Of a stretch of DNA of 64,000 nt, positions 8,764 to 16,355 are shown piece after piece. The notes below the pieces were generated by a model. It made no database searches. It was not told the DNA's origin and saw nothing but the letters and a program-made list of their open reading frames with translations. A program made the position numbers and the translations under genes. The stretch is from Nocardia jiangxiensis NBRC 101359 (GTDB taxonomy: Bacteria; Actinomycetota; Actinomycetes; Mycobacteriales; Mycobacteriaceae): assembly GCF_000308615.1 (NCBI RefSeq), contig NZ_BAGB01000062.1, forward strand, positions 62,001 to 126,000, written 5' to 3'. Within the stretch, counting starts at the first letter, position 1. Every line of letters starts with the position of its first letter.

Positions 8764-8769
8764 TACAGT
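8764..8769 (+). promoter_or_regulatory. -10 box TACAGT, leaderless start of the gene at 8777
   Basis: TACAGT ends 7 bases before ATG 8777, so transcription should begin at or next to the start codon. There is no Shine-Dalgarno sequence. Confidence 0.5.
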
Positions 8770-8776
8770 GTGACCC

Positions 8777-9610
8777 ATGTCAATCCCGAACGTATTTGCC
8801 GCCCTCGTCGACGACGCCGCGATCTTTCCGCCGGGATCACTGCCGCTACCCGAGGCCGTCATCGCTTATGCCGCACACCGGAATTCACGTGTGCGCACCC
8901 TGGTGGGCCCGTTCGTTCTGGGGACCGGCGACCTCGCGGCCGCCGCGCAACTGGCGACGCCGGAGTTGTTCCCCGAACCCCTGCCGGTGAGCGTCGTCGT
9001 CCCGACCCCGGACGCCGTCGCCGAGACGATCGAGGCGGCCGACGCCCTTCGGGTCGCGGTGCGTGCGCTGGAGGTCAAACTCGACCGGTCACGGCCCCTG
9101 ACTCCGCAGGTCACCTCTATCGCGAACCGCGATCGCCGAGGTATCACCACCTACGTCGAAGTACCGCGCCCGAGCCACCCGGAGTGGCCCGAAGTACTCG
9201 CCACCGTCGCCGCAAATGGTCTGCGGCTCAAATTCCGCACCGGCGGAACGCAAGCCGACGCATTCCCGGACGACACCGAACTGGCGACCTGGATCGGCGA
9301 CGCCGCCCGCAGCTCCGCACCCTTCAAATGCACTGCGGGACTACACAATGCGCTCCGGCACACCGACGCCACAACCGGATTCGAGCACCACGGCTTCCTC
9401 AACGTCCTGTGCGCCGCGTCGGCCGCCCTGGACAACGCCGGAAATGACTCGCTCACAACGATTCTCGCCGAACGGGACGCAGCCGTCCTCACCGAGGCAC
9501 TCGGCGACACCACCCGGACGACCCCGCGAACGCTCTTCATCTCCTATGGCTCGTGCAGCATCGACGAACCCTACGAGGACCTGGCCGCACTCGGACTGCT
9601 CGACCGCTGA
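8777..9610 (+). CDS. Conserved protein of unknown function beside hmgA; probable enzyme
   Basis: 277 residues, ATG 8777, probably leaderless. The sequence reads like a TIM-barrel or aldolase-like fold with alternating strands and helices. Blocks that look like conserved sites are LRLKFRTGG (about 150), APFKCTAGLHNALRH (about 178) and FEHHGFLNVLCAA (about 203); Lys, Arg and His residues in them would suit binding of a carboxylate or phosphate. I recall similar unnamed proteins beside homogentisate dioxygenase genes in other bacteria, but have no function for them. It diverges from hmgA and is followed 57 bases later by an IclR regulator gene, so a role in or near tyrosine catabolism is a fair guess. 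Confidence 0.75.
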   Translation: MSIPNVFAALVDDAAIFPPGSLPLPEAVIAYAAHRNSRVRTLVGPFVLGTGDLAAAAQLATPELFPEPLPVSVVVPTPDAVAETIEAADALRVAVRALEVKLDRSRPLTPQVTSIANRDRRGITTYVEVPRPSHPEWPEVLATVAANGLRLKFRTGGTQADAFPDDTELATWIGDAARSSAPFKCTAGLHNALRHTDATTGFEHHGFLNVLCAASAALDNAGNDSLTTILAERDAAVLTEALGDTTRTTPRTLFISYGSCSIDEPYEDLAALGLLDR

Positions 9611-9667
9611 ACCACCGAACGTCCCCACACCCGACCGAAGATCGCGTGCAAGATCAGAGAGAGAACA

Positions 9668-10354
9668 ATGACACCCGTGACACGCGCTGAACCGAACGAT
9701 GGTGCGCAGACGCTGGAACGCGGTCTGGCGGTACTGGTCGAGCTGGGCCGTCATCCCGACGGCCTGACCACCGCGCAGGTCGTCACGGCCTGCGGACTGC
9801 ACCGTTCCATCACCACTCGATTGCTGATCTCGTTGCAGCGCACCGGATTCGCCGTGCGAGACGATGCGGGGGCCTACCGGATCGGCCCGGCGGTCTCGGG
9901 TCTGCTCGGTCCGGCCCGCCCGCAGCTTCGCGACGTCGCGAAACCGGTTCTCGAACGTCTCGCGCGCGCGGTCGACGCGACCGCGTCGCTGGTCGAGGTG
10001 GTCGACGGGTACGCGATCACGACGCTGGTCGCCGAACCGCCGAGCGACGGCCCGCGGTTCTCCTACCGGCTCGGCAACCGCGATCCGCTCGATCGTGGCG
10101 CGGGCGGAGTCGCCGCCCTCGCCGCCGGTCCGCCCCGACCCGGTGAGCCCGATCGGGTCGCGACGGCGCGAGCGCAGGGTTTCATCACCACCCACGGCGA
10201 ACTCAATGCCGGTGCGCACGCCGTCGCCGCGCCGCTGCCGGGGTGGGGTGAACTCGCGGCGATCAACATCGTCACCAACCGCGAGGCCACCGTCCGCGAC
10301 GCGCACCACCCGCTGCTGGACGCGGTCCGTGAGATCGGCGCGTTCACCGGGTAG
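9668..10354 (+). CDS. IclR-family regulator, likely of the homogentisate genes
   Basis: 228 residues, ATG 9668 preceded by GAGAGAA. Residues 10-60 form the winged HTH (QTLERGLAVLVELGRHPDGLTTAQVV...HRSITTRLLISLQ). The C-terminal effector domain is shorter than usual (LVEVVDGYAITTLVAEP... DRGAGGVAALA ... INIVTNR), about 20 residues below the normal 250. Position downstream of the hmgA-divergent gene points to control of hmgA-fahA and of the 8777 gene. Homogentisate or a related acid would be the expected effector, by analogy with known HmgR regulators of the IclR type. Confidence 0.88.
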   Translation: MTPVTRAEPNDGAQTLERGLAVLVELGRHPDGLTTAQVVTACGLHRSITTRLLISLQRTGFAVRDDAGAYRIGPAVSGLLGPARPQLRDVAKPVLERLARAVDATASLVEVVDGYAITTLVAEPPSDGPRFSYRLGNRDPLDRGAGGVAALAAGPPRPGEPDRVATARAQGFITTHGELNAGAHAVAAPLPGWGELAAINIVTNREATVRDAHHPLLDAVREIGAFTG

Positions 10355-10358
10355 TAGA

Positions 10359-10385
10359 CCGGGCGCCCCCTCATGAAACGCCCGG
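10359..10385. terminator. Stem-loop between converging genes
   Basis: CCGGGCG (10359-10365) pairs with CGCCCGG (10379-10385) over a 13-base loop. It lies between the converging IclR and transporter genes and could end transcripts from both sides. No T-run follows. Confidence 0.55.
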
Positions 10386-10403
10386 CCCGGCCGTCGGCAC
10401 GGC

Positions 10404-11729
10404 TCAGTCGACCGGCAACTCGATACCCTTGGTCTCCCGGACGAACAACGCTGCGACCAGGGTCAATACCGCGCAGAACACGAAGTAACCCGCCGGTGCG
10501 AGACTGTTTCGAGTCACATCGATCAGCCATGTGGCGATGAACGGCGCGGTACCGCCGAGCAGCATGTTCGTGATGTTGTTGCCGAGAGCCAGACCGCTGT
10601 AGCGGACCGACGCCTTGAGCATCTCGACATAGCTGACATAGGAGGCGGCATTGACCACCGAAACGGCGATGAACAGCACCGATTGCCCGAAGACGGCCTG
10701 CCACACACTGCCGCCCGCCATCAGCATGAACATCGGCACACCCAGGACGACCCCGGCCACACTGCCGCTGATCAGCACCACTCTGCGCCCGTAGCGGTCG
10801 GCCGCGGCCCCCGCGATGGGCAGCGTGGCGACACCGAGAACCAATGCCAGCGAGGTGGACAGGAAGGCCACCGAGGACGACTGGTGACCACTCTTCTGCA
10901 GGTAGGTCGCGGCATACACCGAGGCGATGTAGTAACCACCGGTGATGAACGCACCCAGGAACACGATCTTGACCAGCGGCCCGCCGGAACTGCGCAGCAG
11001 CTCCATGATCGGCACCTTCTTGGTCTCGCCCTTCTTGGACAGCTCGTCGAACTGCGGCGTCTCCTCCATGCTGTTGCGGATCCAGATGCCCACACCGCCG
11101 ATGAGCAGGCTGAGCAGGAACGGGATTCGCCACGCCCAGTGCAGGATCTCGGCCTTGGTGAACAGCGAGGTCATCGCGAGCGCGATCAGTGATGCGACGA
11201 GCGATCCGAGATAGGTCCCGGAGTTGACCATCGCGGTGTAGGTCGCGCGCCGATGCGTCGGCGCGGATTCGGAGACGAAGGCGTTCGCCCCGCCGAGTTC
11301 GCCGCCCGCGGCGAAACCCTGTAGACAGCGCGCCAGGACCAGGGCCACGGTGGCCCAGATGCCCAGCGTCAGATAGGTGGGCATCAGACCCATCAGCACC
11401 GTGGCCGCCACCATCAGCAGGATGGTCCAGGACAGCGCGCGTTTGCGGCCGTACTTGTCGCCGACGTGGCCGAAGACGATGCCGCCCGGCACTCGCAGGA
11501 AGAACGCGACGGCGAAGGTCGCGAAGGTGCCCAGCAGCGCCGCGGTGTCATCGCCCTCGGCGAAGAACAGTGCGGCGATGGTGGTCGCCATATAGCCGTA
11601 GATACCGAAGTCGTAGTATTCGACGACGGTGCCGACAATGGCCGCGCGAACGACCTTGGCGATCGACTTACCTTGTCCGGCAGTGGATTCGGCGTCCGAC
11701 GACGATGTGGGGGTGTCGATTCCGTGCAT
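10404..11729 (-). CDS. MFS transporter, metabolite:H+ symporter (MHS) type
   Basis: About 441 residues with 12 membrane helices. I start at ATG 11729, which has AAGGAAAT at a good distance; a frame is open from 11750. Typical MHS signs are GTVVEYYDFGIYGYMA in helix 1, GHVGDKYGRKRAL in loop 2-3 and the helix 4 motif GFAAGGELGGANAFVSE. MHS members import carboxylated compounds such as shikimate, 2-oxoglutarate, betaine or aromatic acids with protons. It is the last gene of the operon running from 15318, so it probably imports the compound those enzymes break down. Confidence 0.9.
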   Translation of the reverse strand: MHGIDTPTSSSDAESTAGQGKSIAKVVRAAIVGTVVEYYDFGIYGYMATTIAALFFAEGDDTAALLGTFATFAVAFFLRVPGGIVFGHVGDKYGRKRALSWTILLMVAATVLMGLMPTYLTLGIWATVALVLARCLQGFAAGGELGGANAFVSESAPTHRRATYTAMVNSGTYLGSLVASLIALAMTSLFTKAEILHWAWRIPFLLSLLIGGVGIWIRNSMEETPQFDELSKKGETKKVPIMELLRSSGGPLVKIVFLGAFITGGYYIASVYAATYLQKSGHQSSSVAFLSTSLALVLGVATLPIAGAAADRYGRRVVLISGSVAGVVLGVPMFMLMAGGSVWQAVFGQSVLFIAVSVVNAASYVSYVEMLKASVRYSGLALGNNITNMLLGGTAPFIATWLIDVTRNSLAPAGYFVFCAVLTLVAALFVRETKGIELPVD

Positions 11730-11776
11730 GAGATATTTCCTTGTTGCCACCGGGCCCGGCCCGATGCGATTCCAGA

Positions 11777-13231
11777 TCAGACTCCGGCCGGTGCCCGGCC
11801 CGCGGAGGTCCCGCGCCGCGCGAGCCGCGCGGCGTTGCGGCCGGCGATCCGGCCCATGGTGAGCGCGTTGGCGACGGCGTTGCCGCCGCCGACGTAGCGT
11901 TGGCCGAGTACCCCGGCCCCGGCCTCCCCCGCCGCGAACAGGCCGGGTACCGGATTTCCGTTACGGTCCAGAACTGTTGCGGCACTGTCGATTTCCATAC
12001 CCGCATGCGTGCAGACGAGCTCGGCGGGCAGCATCCGGACCGCGTAGTAGGGCGCCTGCGCGATCGGATCGGGGTCGGCGGACGAGCCCTTGTTCGCCAG
12101 CGTGCGATGCCGCAGGAACTCCTCGTCACTTCCGTGCGGGAGCTGCTCGTTCCAGCGCGTCACGGTGTGCGTCAGCGCTTCGGCGGGCACACCCATGCGA
12201 TCGGCGAGTTCGGTGAGGGTCGCCGCACGCAACGTCCGCCCGGCGTCCGCCTCCGCGGCGACACGCTCGGGAACCCAGTCGGTGTATCCGGACGGCAGAC
12301 CCAGCCGGGCGGGCTCGTCGAATACCGCCCACACCTCGCCGGGCTGGGCGGCCATGATCCCGGTCGAGACCGCGTAGGAGGCGTCCTCGTCCATGAAACG
12401 GCGACCCAGACCGTTCACGTAGATCCGGGACTTCGGCGGGAAACCCGAGGTCCAGTGATGATGACGCTGGAAGTAGGCGGTCGGCAGCAGCAGACCCCAG
12501 CCCTGTCCGGTCACCGACGACTCGATCTCCTGCGCGAACCGGAGGTGATCGCCGCGGCTGCCGGGAGCCGCGACCACGAACAGCGACTCACCCGCCGCAT
12601 GTGCGGCCGGAAAATACCGATCGACCAGCGACGCGTCCTGCGCGAAGCCGCCGCTGGCGATGACCACCGCGTTCGCGCGCACCTCGACGTCATCGGCGAC
12701 CACGCCGACGATGCGACCGTGTTCCCGGATCAGCGACTGCGCCCGAGTCGCCAGCACGGTCTCGATACCGTGCGCTCGGCGCGCTTTGTCCAGGACCTGA
12801 ATCAGGCCGTACCCCTGATCCTTCGGCACGTGCCCACGCCAGACGTCCTCCACACCGGCCTGGCTCAGACCGGGCATGTGGGCGTTGGAGGAGATCCGGG
12901 CCGGAATCTCCACACCCAGGCCGATCAGCCATTCCAGAGTCGGCCCGGACTGCTCGCAGAAGGTGCGGATCAGACCGGGTTTGAGCATCCAGTGGTTGAG
13001 GTCCATGTAGTGCTGGAAGAAGCGCTCGGCGTCGTCCTCGATGCCGAGGGCACGCTGCACGCTGGTGGCGGCGGCGGTGAACAGGCCCGCCGACAGTTGC
13101 GTCGATCCGCCCAGTTCGGTCTCCGATTCCAGCAGCAGCACCGTCGCGCCGTGCTCGGCGGCGGTCACCGCGGCGGCCAGTCCGGCGCCGCCGCCACCGA
13201 CCACGATGACGTCCCAGGAGTCCTCGCTCAT
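11777..13231 (-). CDS. FAD-dependent oxidoreductase (FAD_binding_2; KstD / fumarate reductase-like)
   Basis: 484 residues from ATG 13231, with GAAGGA upstream; the ATG overlaps the stop of the SDR gene by four bases. N-terminal dinucleotide motif VIVVGGGGAGLAAAVTAAE, then LLESETELGGST (the family's GGS/GGT step). The C-terminus has AGMEIDSAATVLDRNGNPVPGLFAAGEAGAG...GGGNAVANAL, the second FAD-binding region. The capping domain carries a YFQRHHHW stretch. This class covers 3-ketosteroid dehydrogenases, fumarate reductases and urocanate reductases; it would add or remove hydrogens next to a carbonyl. Soluble, no signal peptide. Substrate unknown; the operon suggests a cyclic ketone or enone. Confidence 0.88.
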   Translation of the reverse strand: MSEDSWDVIVVGGGGAGLAAAVTAAEHGATVLLLESETELGGSTQLSAGLFTAAATSVQRALGIEDDAERFFQHYMDLNHWMLKPGLIRTFCEQSGPTLEWLIGLGVEIPARISSNAHMPGLSQAGVEDVWRGHVPKDQGYGLIQVLDKARRAHGIETVLATRAQSLIREHGRIVGVVADDVEVRANAVVIASGGFAQDASLVDRYFPAAHAAGESLFVVAAPGSRGDHLRFAQEIESSVTGQGWGLLLPTAYFQRHHHWTSGFPPKSRIYVNGLGRRFMDEDASYAVSTGIMAAQPGEVWAVFDEPARLGLPSGYTDWVPERVAAEADAGRTLRAATLTELADRMGVPAEALTHTVTRWNEQLPHGSDEEFLRHRTLANKGSSADPDPIAQAPYYAVRMLPAELVCTHAGMEIDSAATVLDRNGNPVPGLFAAGEAGAGVLGQRYVGGGNAVANALTMGRIAGRNAARLARRGTSAGRAPAGV

Positions 13232-14022
13232 GACAGTTTTCCTTCCGCATCCGCGAGCACGCGGTGATACAGACCGTTGGAGATCAGTCCGCCGTCCACG
13301 GTGACCTCGGTGCCGGTGATGTAGCCGGAGCGATCCGAGAGCAGGAACAACACCGCATCGGTGATCTCGTCCAGGCTTGCCTTGCGACCGGTCGGAATGC
13401 TTCGCAGCGAGGCTGCGACGAATTCGTCCGCACCGCGCACCAGGTCCGTGCCTACCAGGCCCGGATGTACCGAGTTCACCCGGATCCCCCATTTCGCGAG
13501 GTTCCCGGCCGCGGATTTCGACAGTCCGGTCAGACCCCATTTGCTCGACGAGTAGGCCGGTGAGAAATATCCGATCAGCCCCGCGATGGAGGAGATGTTG
13601 ACGATCGCGCCACCGCCGCTCTGGTGCATCAGCGGTGCGACGGCCTTGATTCCGTAGAACGGGCCGAACAGGTTGATCCGCATGGTCTGTTCCCAGATCT
13701 CGTCCGGGGTGTCCATGAATTCCAGGCGGCGCGAGATTCCGGCGTTGTTGATCAGTCCGCCGAGAGAGCCTGGGCCGGAACGAATCTCGTCGACCGTGCG
13801 AGCCCAGGCCGCCGGATCGGCGACGTCGAGGTGGTGTGCCGAGGCGCTGCCACCGGCCCGCTCGATCTCGGCGATCACCTCGGAGGTGTCGATGATGTCG
13901 GCCACGCAGACGTGCACACCGCGCGCGGCCAGCGCCCGTGCGTGGTTGGCGCCCATCCCCCGCGCCGCGCCGGTGATCAGCACGACGTCGGGATACGTTT
14001 CGGTGCTCGGCGACTCAGACAT
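13228..14022 (-). CDS. SDR-family oxidoreductase
   Basis: 264 residues, classical short-chain dehydrogenase. Cofactor turn TGAARGMG near residue 18, an Asp (VADIID) at the end of strand 2 favouring NAD, NNAG motif, catalytic Ser in NISSIAG and YSSSK (Tyr-x3-Lys). The C-terminal SGYITGTEVTVDGG is the usual family ending. It starts 8 bases inside the upstream SDR gene and overlaps the flavoprotein gene by 4 bases, so the three are translated together. It would oxidise an alcohol to a ketone or the reverse in the operon's pathway. Confidence 0.92.
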   Translation of the reverse strand: MSESPSTETYPDVVLITGAARGMGANHARALAARGVHVCVADIIDTSEVIAEIERAGGSASAHHLDVADPAAWARTVDEIRSGPGSLGGLINNAGISRRLEFMDTPDEIWEQTMRINLFGPFYGIKAVAPLMHQSGGGAIVNISSIAGLIGYFSPAYSSSKWGLTGLSKSAAGNLAKWGIRVNSVHPGLVGTDLVRGADEFVAASLRSIPTGRKASLDEITDAVLFLLSDRSGYITGTEVTVDGGLISNGLYHRVLADAEGKLS

Positions 14023-14842
14023 GCCGCGACCCGCCGTCGACGGCGATGGAATGTCCCGTGACGTATCGCGCGCTGTCCGAGAGCAGGAACAGCAGCGGGC
14101 CCAGGACCTCCTCGGGCGAGCCGAGCCGATGCAGCGGAACGACCTCGAGCGCGTGCGCGAGCGCGGCCGGATCCTCCTGCACCCACCGGGTCATCTCGGT
14201 GTCGATGTAGCCGGGGGCGATCGAGTTCACTCGAATTCCCTTGTCGCCCAACTCCACCGCGAGCGATTCGGTCAGATGCGCGACGGCCGCCTTGGAGGTG
14301 CAGTACGCGCCCCGGCCGCGGCGCACCCGCACCGCGGACACCGAGGACATGTTGACGATCGCGCCGCCGGGACGCATATGCCGAGCCGCGGCCTGCGCGC
14401 CGAACAGCACACCCTCCACGTTGACGTCCAGCACCGCGGAGATCTGCTCGGGCGAGATGTCCTGCGCCTCGGCGAACGGGAAGATGCCCGCGTTGTTGAT
14501 CCAGAAGTCCAGTCGCCCGAACTCGGCCACCGCGCGCTGGGCCAGCGCCTCGTGCTCGTCGGCGGAGGTCACGTCGACCCGGGCGGCGACCACGCGACCC
14601 GGCTTCTCGACACCCGCGAGGTCGGCATTGATCTGGGCGGCGGTGGCCGTCATCTGCTCGTCGTTGATGTCCGCGCCGAGCACGTCCACGCCGCGGGCGG
14701 CGAGTCCGGCCGCGAAGACCGCGCCCATCCCGCGCGCCGCGCCGGTCACGACCGCGGCCTTACCTACCATGTCGGGGTGGACGACCTCGATCCGGCCGTG
14801 CTCGACCCGGCCCGGGTTCGATGCTCCGGTTGCTGTGGTCAT
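14015..14842 (-). CDS. SDR-family oxidoreductase
   Basis: 275 residues from ATG 14842, behind GAAGGAGA. It has the same fold as its downstream neighbour: TGAARGMG cofactor turn, ADIND at the end of strand 2 (NAD preference), NNAGIFPF, Ser in NMSSVSAV and catalytic YCTSK. The two SDR sequences are clearly different, so this is not a recent duplication. An N-terminal extension of about 28 residues precedes the Rossmann fold. It lies second in the operon after the SnoaL-like gene. Substrate unknown. Confidence 0.92.
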   Translation of the reverse strand: MTTATGASNPGRVEHGRIEVVHPDMVGKAAVVTGAARGMGAVFAAGLAARGVDVLGADINDEQMTATAAQINADLAGVEKPGRVVAARVDVTSADEHEALAQRAVAEFGRLDFWINNAGIFPFAEAQDISPEQISAVLDVNVEGVLFGAQAAARHMRPGGAIVNMSSVSAVRVRRGRGAYCTSKAAVAHLTESLAVELGDKGIRVNSIAPGYIDTEMTRWVQEDPAALAHALEVVPLHRLGSPEEVLGPLLFLLSDSARYVTGHSIAVDGGSRHV

Positions 14843-14883
14843 GGGTGAGTTCTCCTTCGAAATAATCAGGGGCAGAAGAGTTT

Positions 14884-15318
14884 TCAGCGAGGCGCGTCGT
14901 CCCGCTCGACCACCCGGCGGGTGATCGACCAGTCGTCGCCGTCGCGGACGAGCCGGTCGGTGACGGTGGTGAGCCGCAGCAGTCGGGCCTCGCCGCCGAT
15001 CCGGGTGGCGATGACCTGCAGATAGGCGCTCACCGCGAGGGTGTGCGCGTCGATCCGCTCGACGAGAAGGTTGGTCAGGATATGCCTGCGACGTTCGTCG
15101 GCCGCGCGGGCCGCGCGATCGAATTCGGCCGCGAACTCGGTCAGGGCGGCGGTGCCGACGACCGGTTCCGGGTAGGTCGGCGAGTGGAACTCCCCGTCCG
15201 CGGTGAAGGTCTGCGCCCACTCCTGGACGGCACCGGAGTCGATCGCCCGGCTCTGCCGGGCGTACAGCTGATGAATGGCCGCGACCGTACCTGCGTCGAC
15301 GGCGGAAATTGGCGACAT
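14884..15318 (-). CDS. SnoaL-like (NTF2-fold) protein, first gene of the catabolic operon
   Basis: 144 residues, NTF2-like cone fold: helix IHQLYARQSRAIDSGAVQEWAQTFTADGEFHSP, then strands ending TVTDRLVRDGDDWSITRRVVER. Members of this group act as small dehydratases, isomerases or hydratases, or as the small subunit of ring-hydroxylating dioxygenases. No large dioxygenase subunit is present here, so a stand-alone dehydratase or isomerase role is more likely. It diverges from an IclR gene across a palindrome at 15341-15355, and heads a five-gene operon reaching 10404. Confidence 0.82.
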   Translation of the reverse strand: MSPISAVDAGTVAAIHQLYARQSRAIDSGAVQEWAQTFTADGEFHSPTYPEPVVGTAALTEFAAEFDRAARAADERRRHILTNLLVERIDAHTLAVSAYLQVIATRIGGEARLLRLTTVTDRLVRDGDDWSITRRVVERDDAPR

Positions 15319-15340
15319 ATCTTTCCAGAAACTTCAAAGT

Positions 15341-15377
15341 GTGCGATAATCGCACGCGGCGTGTTATATGTGAACAC
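15341..15377. promoter_or_regulatory. Operator candidates between the SnoaL operon and the IclR gene
   Basis: GTGCGAT-A-ATCGCAC (15341-15355) is a perfect 15-base palindrome, followed closely by GTGTT...AACAC (15361-15377, 5-bp arms, 7-base gap). Both sit in the 98-base gap between two divergent genes, one of which encodes an IclR regulator. Binding by that regulator with control of both directions is the simplest reading. Confidence 0.65.
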
Positions 15378-15416
15378 TGTAGGTGCTTCAGGTCACAACG
15401 GTCAAGGAGTTCAGCT

Positions 15417-16148
15417 ATGCCTCAGTTACGGGCGTCCGGGGAACCGGCGGCCACCAGCGGCGATGTCGGGTCGGATATGTCCAAGACGCTGCACAACGGC
15501 CTGCAGATCCTCGAACTGCTCGCGCGCAGGACCGAGGGCATCTCGGTCACCGAGATCGCGGAGCAGGTCGGGGTGCATCGCACGGTCGCGCACCGGCTCG
15601 TGCGCACGCTCGAATATCACCACCTGTGCCGGCGGGACGATTTCAAGCGCGTCTTCCTCGGGCTCGGCCTGGTGCGGCTGGCCGAACCGGTGGAACAGGA
15701 TCTGCGCACCCTGGCCCGGCCCGTGCTGGAGGAACTCGCCGACAGCGTGCAGGCCACCGCCCACCTGGTCGTCCGGGAAAGCGATACCGAGGTGCGGGCT
15801 CTCATGGTCGTCGAACCTCGTCATGCCCGAATCCACGTCGCCTTCCAGACCGGACAGATCGATCCGATCGACCGCGGCTCGGCAGGGCTGGCGATCCTGG
15901 CCGCCTTTCCCCCCGTCCCCGGCGAACGCGAGGAGATCACCCGCGCTCGCGAGCGCGGTTACGCCGTATCGCACGGGGAACTGGTCCCGTCCGTGGGCGG
16001 CGTATCCGCCGCGGTTCCCGGACGCGGATCGGCGGCCGTCGCGAGCATCGGCGTCTCCCCCCTGGACATCGGCCCCGACGACGAGGAGAGCTTCGGCGCC
16101 GCCGTCCGGTCCGCCGCCCAGCGCCTCAGCGCCATCCTGCTGCGCTAG
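15417..16148 (+). CDS. IclR-family regulator of the SnoaL-SDR-flavoprotein operon
   Basis: 243 residues. ATG 15417 is set by AAGGAG (15404-15409) 7 bases upstream; the frame is open from 15309 but that part covers the operator. Residues 20-75 are the winged HTH (LHNGLQILELLARRTEGISVTEIAEQVGVHRTVAHRLVRTL). The effector domain includes DPIDRGSAGLAILAAFPP and the strand ASIGVSPLDI. It diverges from the catabolic operon, which it most likely controls; the inducer should be the imported compound or a breakdown product. Confidence 0.9.
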   Translation: MPQLRASGEPAATSGDVGSDMSKTLHNGLQILELLARRTEGISVTEIAEQVGVHRTVAHRLVRTLEYHHLCRRDDFKRVFLGLGLVRLAEPVEQDLRTLARPVLEELADSVQATAHLVVRESDTEVRALMVVEPRHARIHVAFQTGQIDPIDRGSAGLAILAAFPPVPGEREEITRARERGYAVSHGELVPSVGGVSAAVPGRGSAAVASIGVSPLDIGPDDEESFGAAVRSAAQRLSAILLR

Positions 16149-16355
16149 GACCCGGAACCGGCGTAAGCGCCCGGCGAACAACGCCCTCGAGCTGCCAAAC
16201 GACCGCCACTACCACACGTAGCCCCTATCGGCGCGAGAAGCCCTGCCGTACAGTCTGTTTGGGGTCCTCGGAGAGTGGCCGCGGGAGCCCGGCACGATAA
16301 ACTCGAACGACCGCCGCCCGCGGATGCCCACTCGAGTTCCGGCAAGGGGATGATC

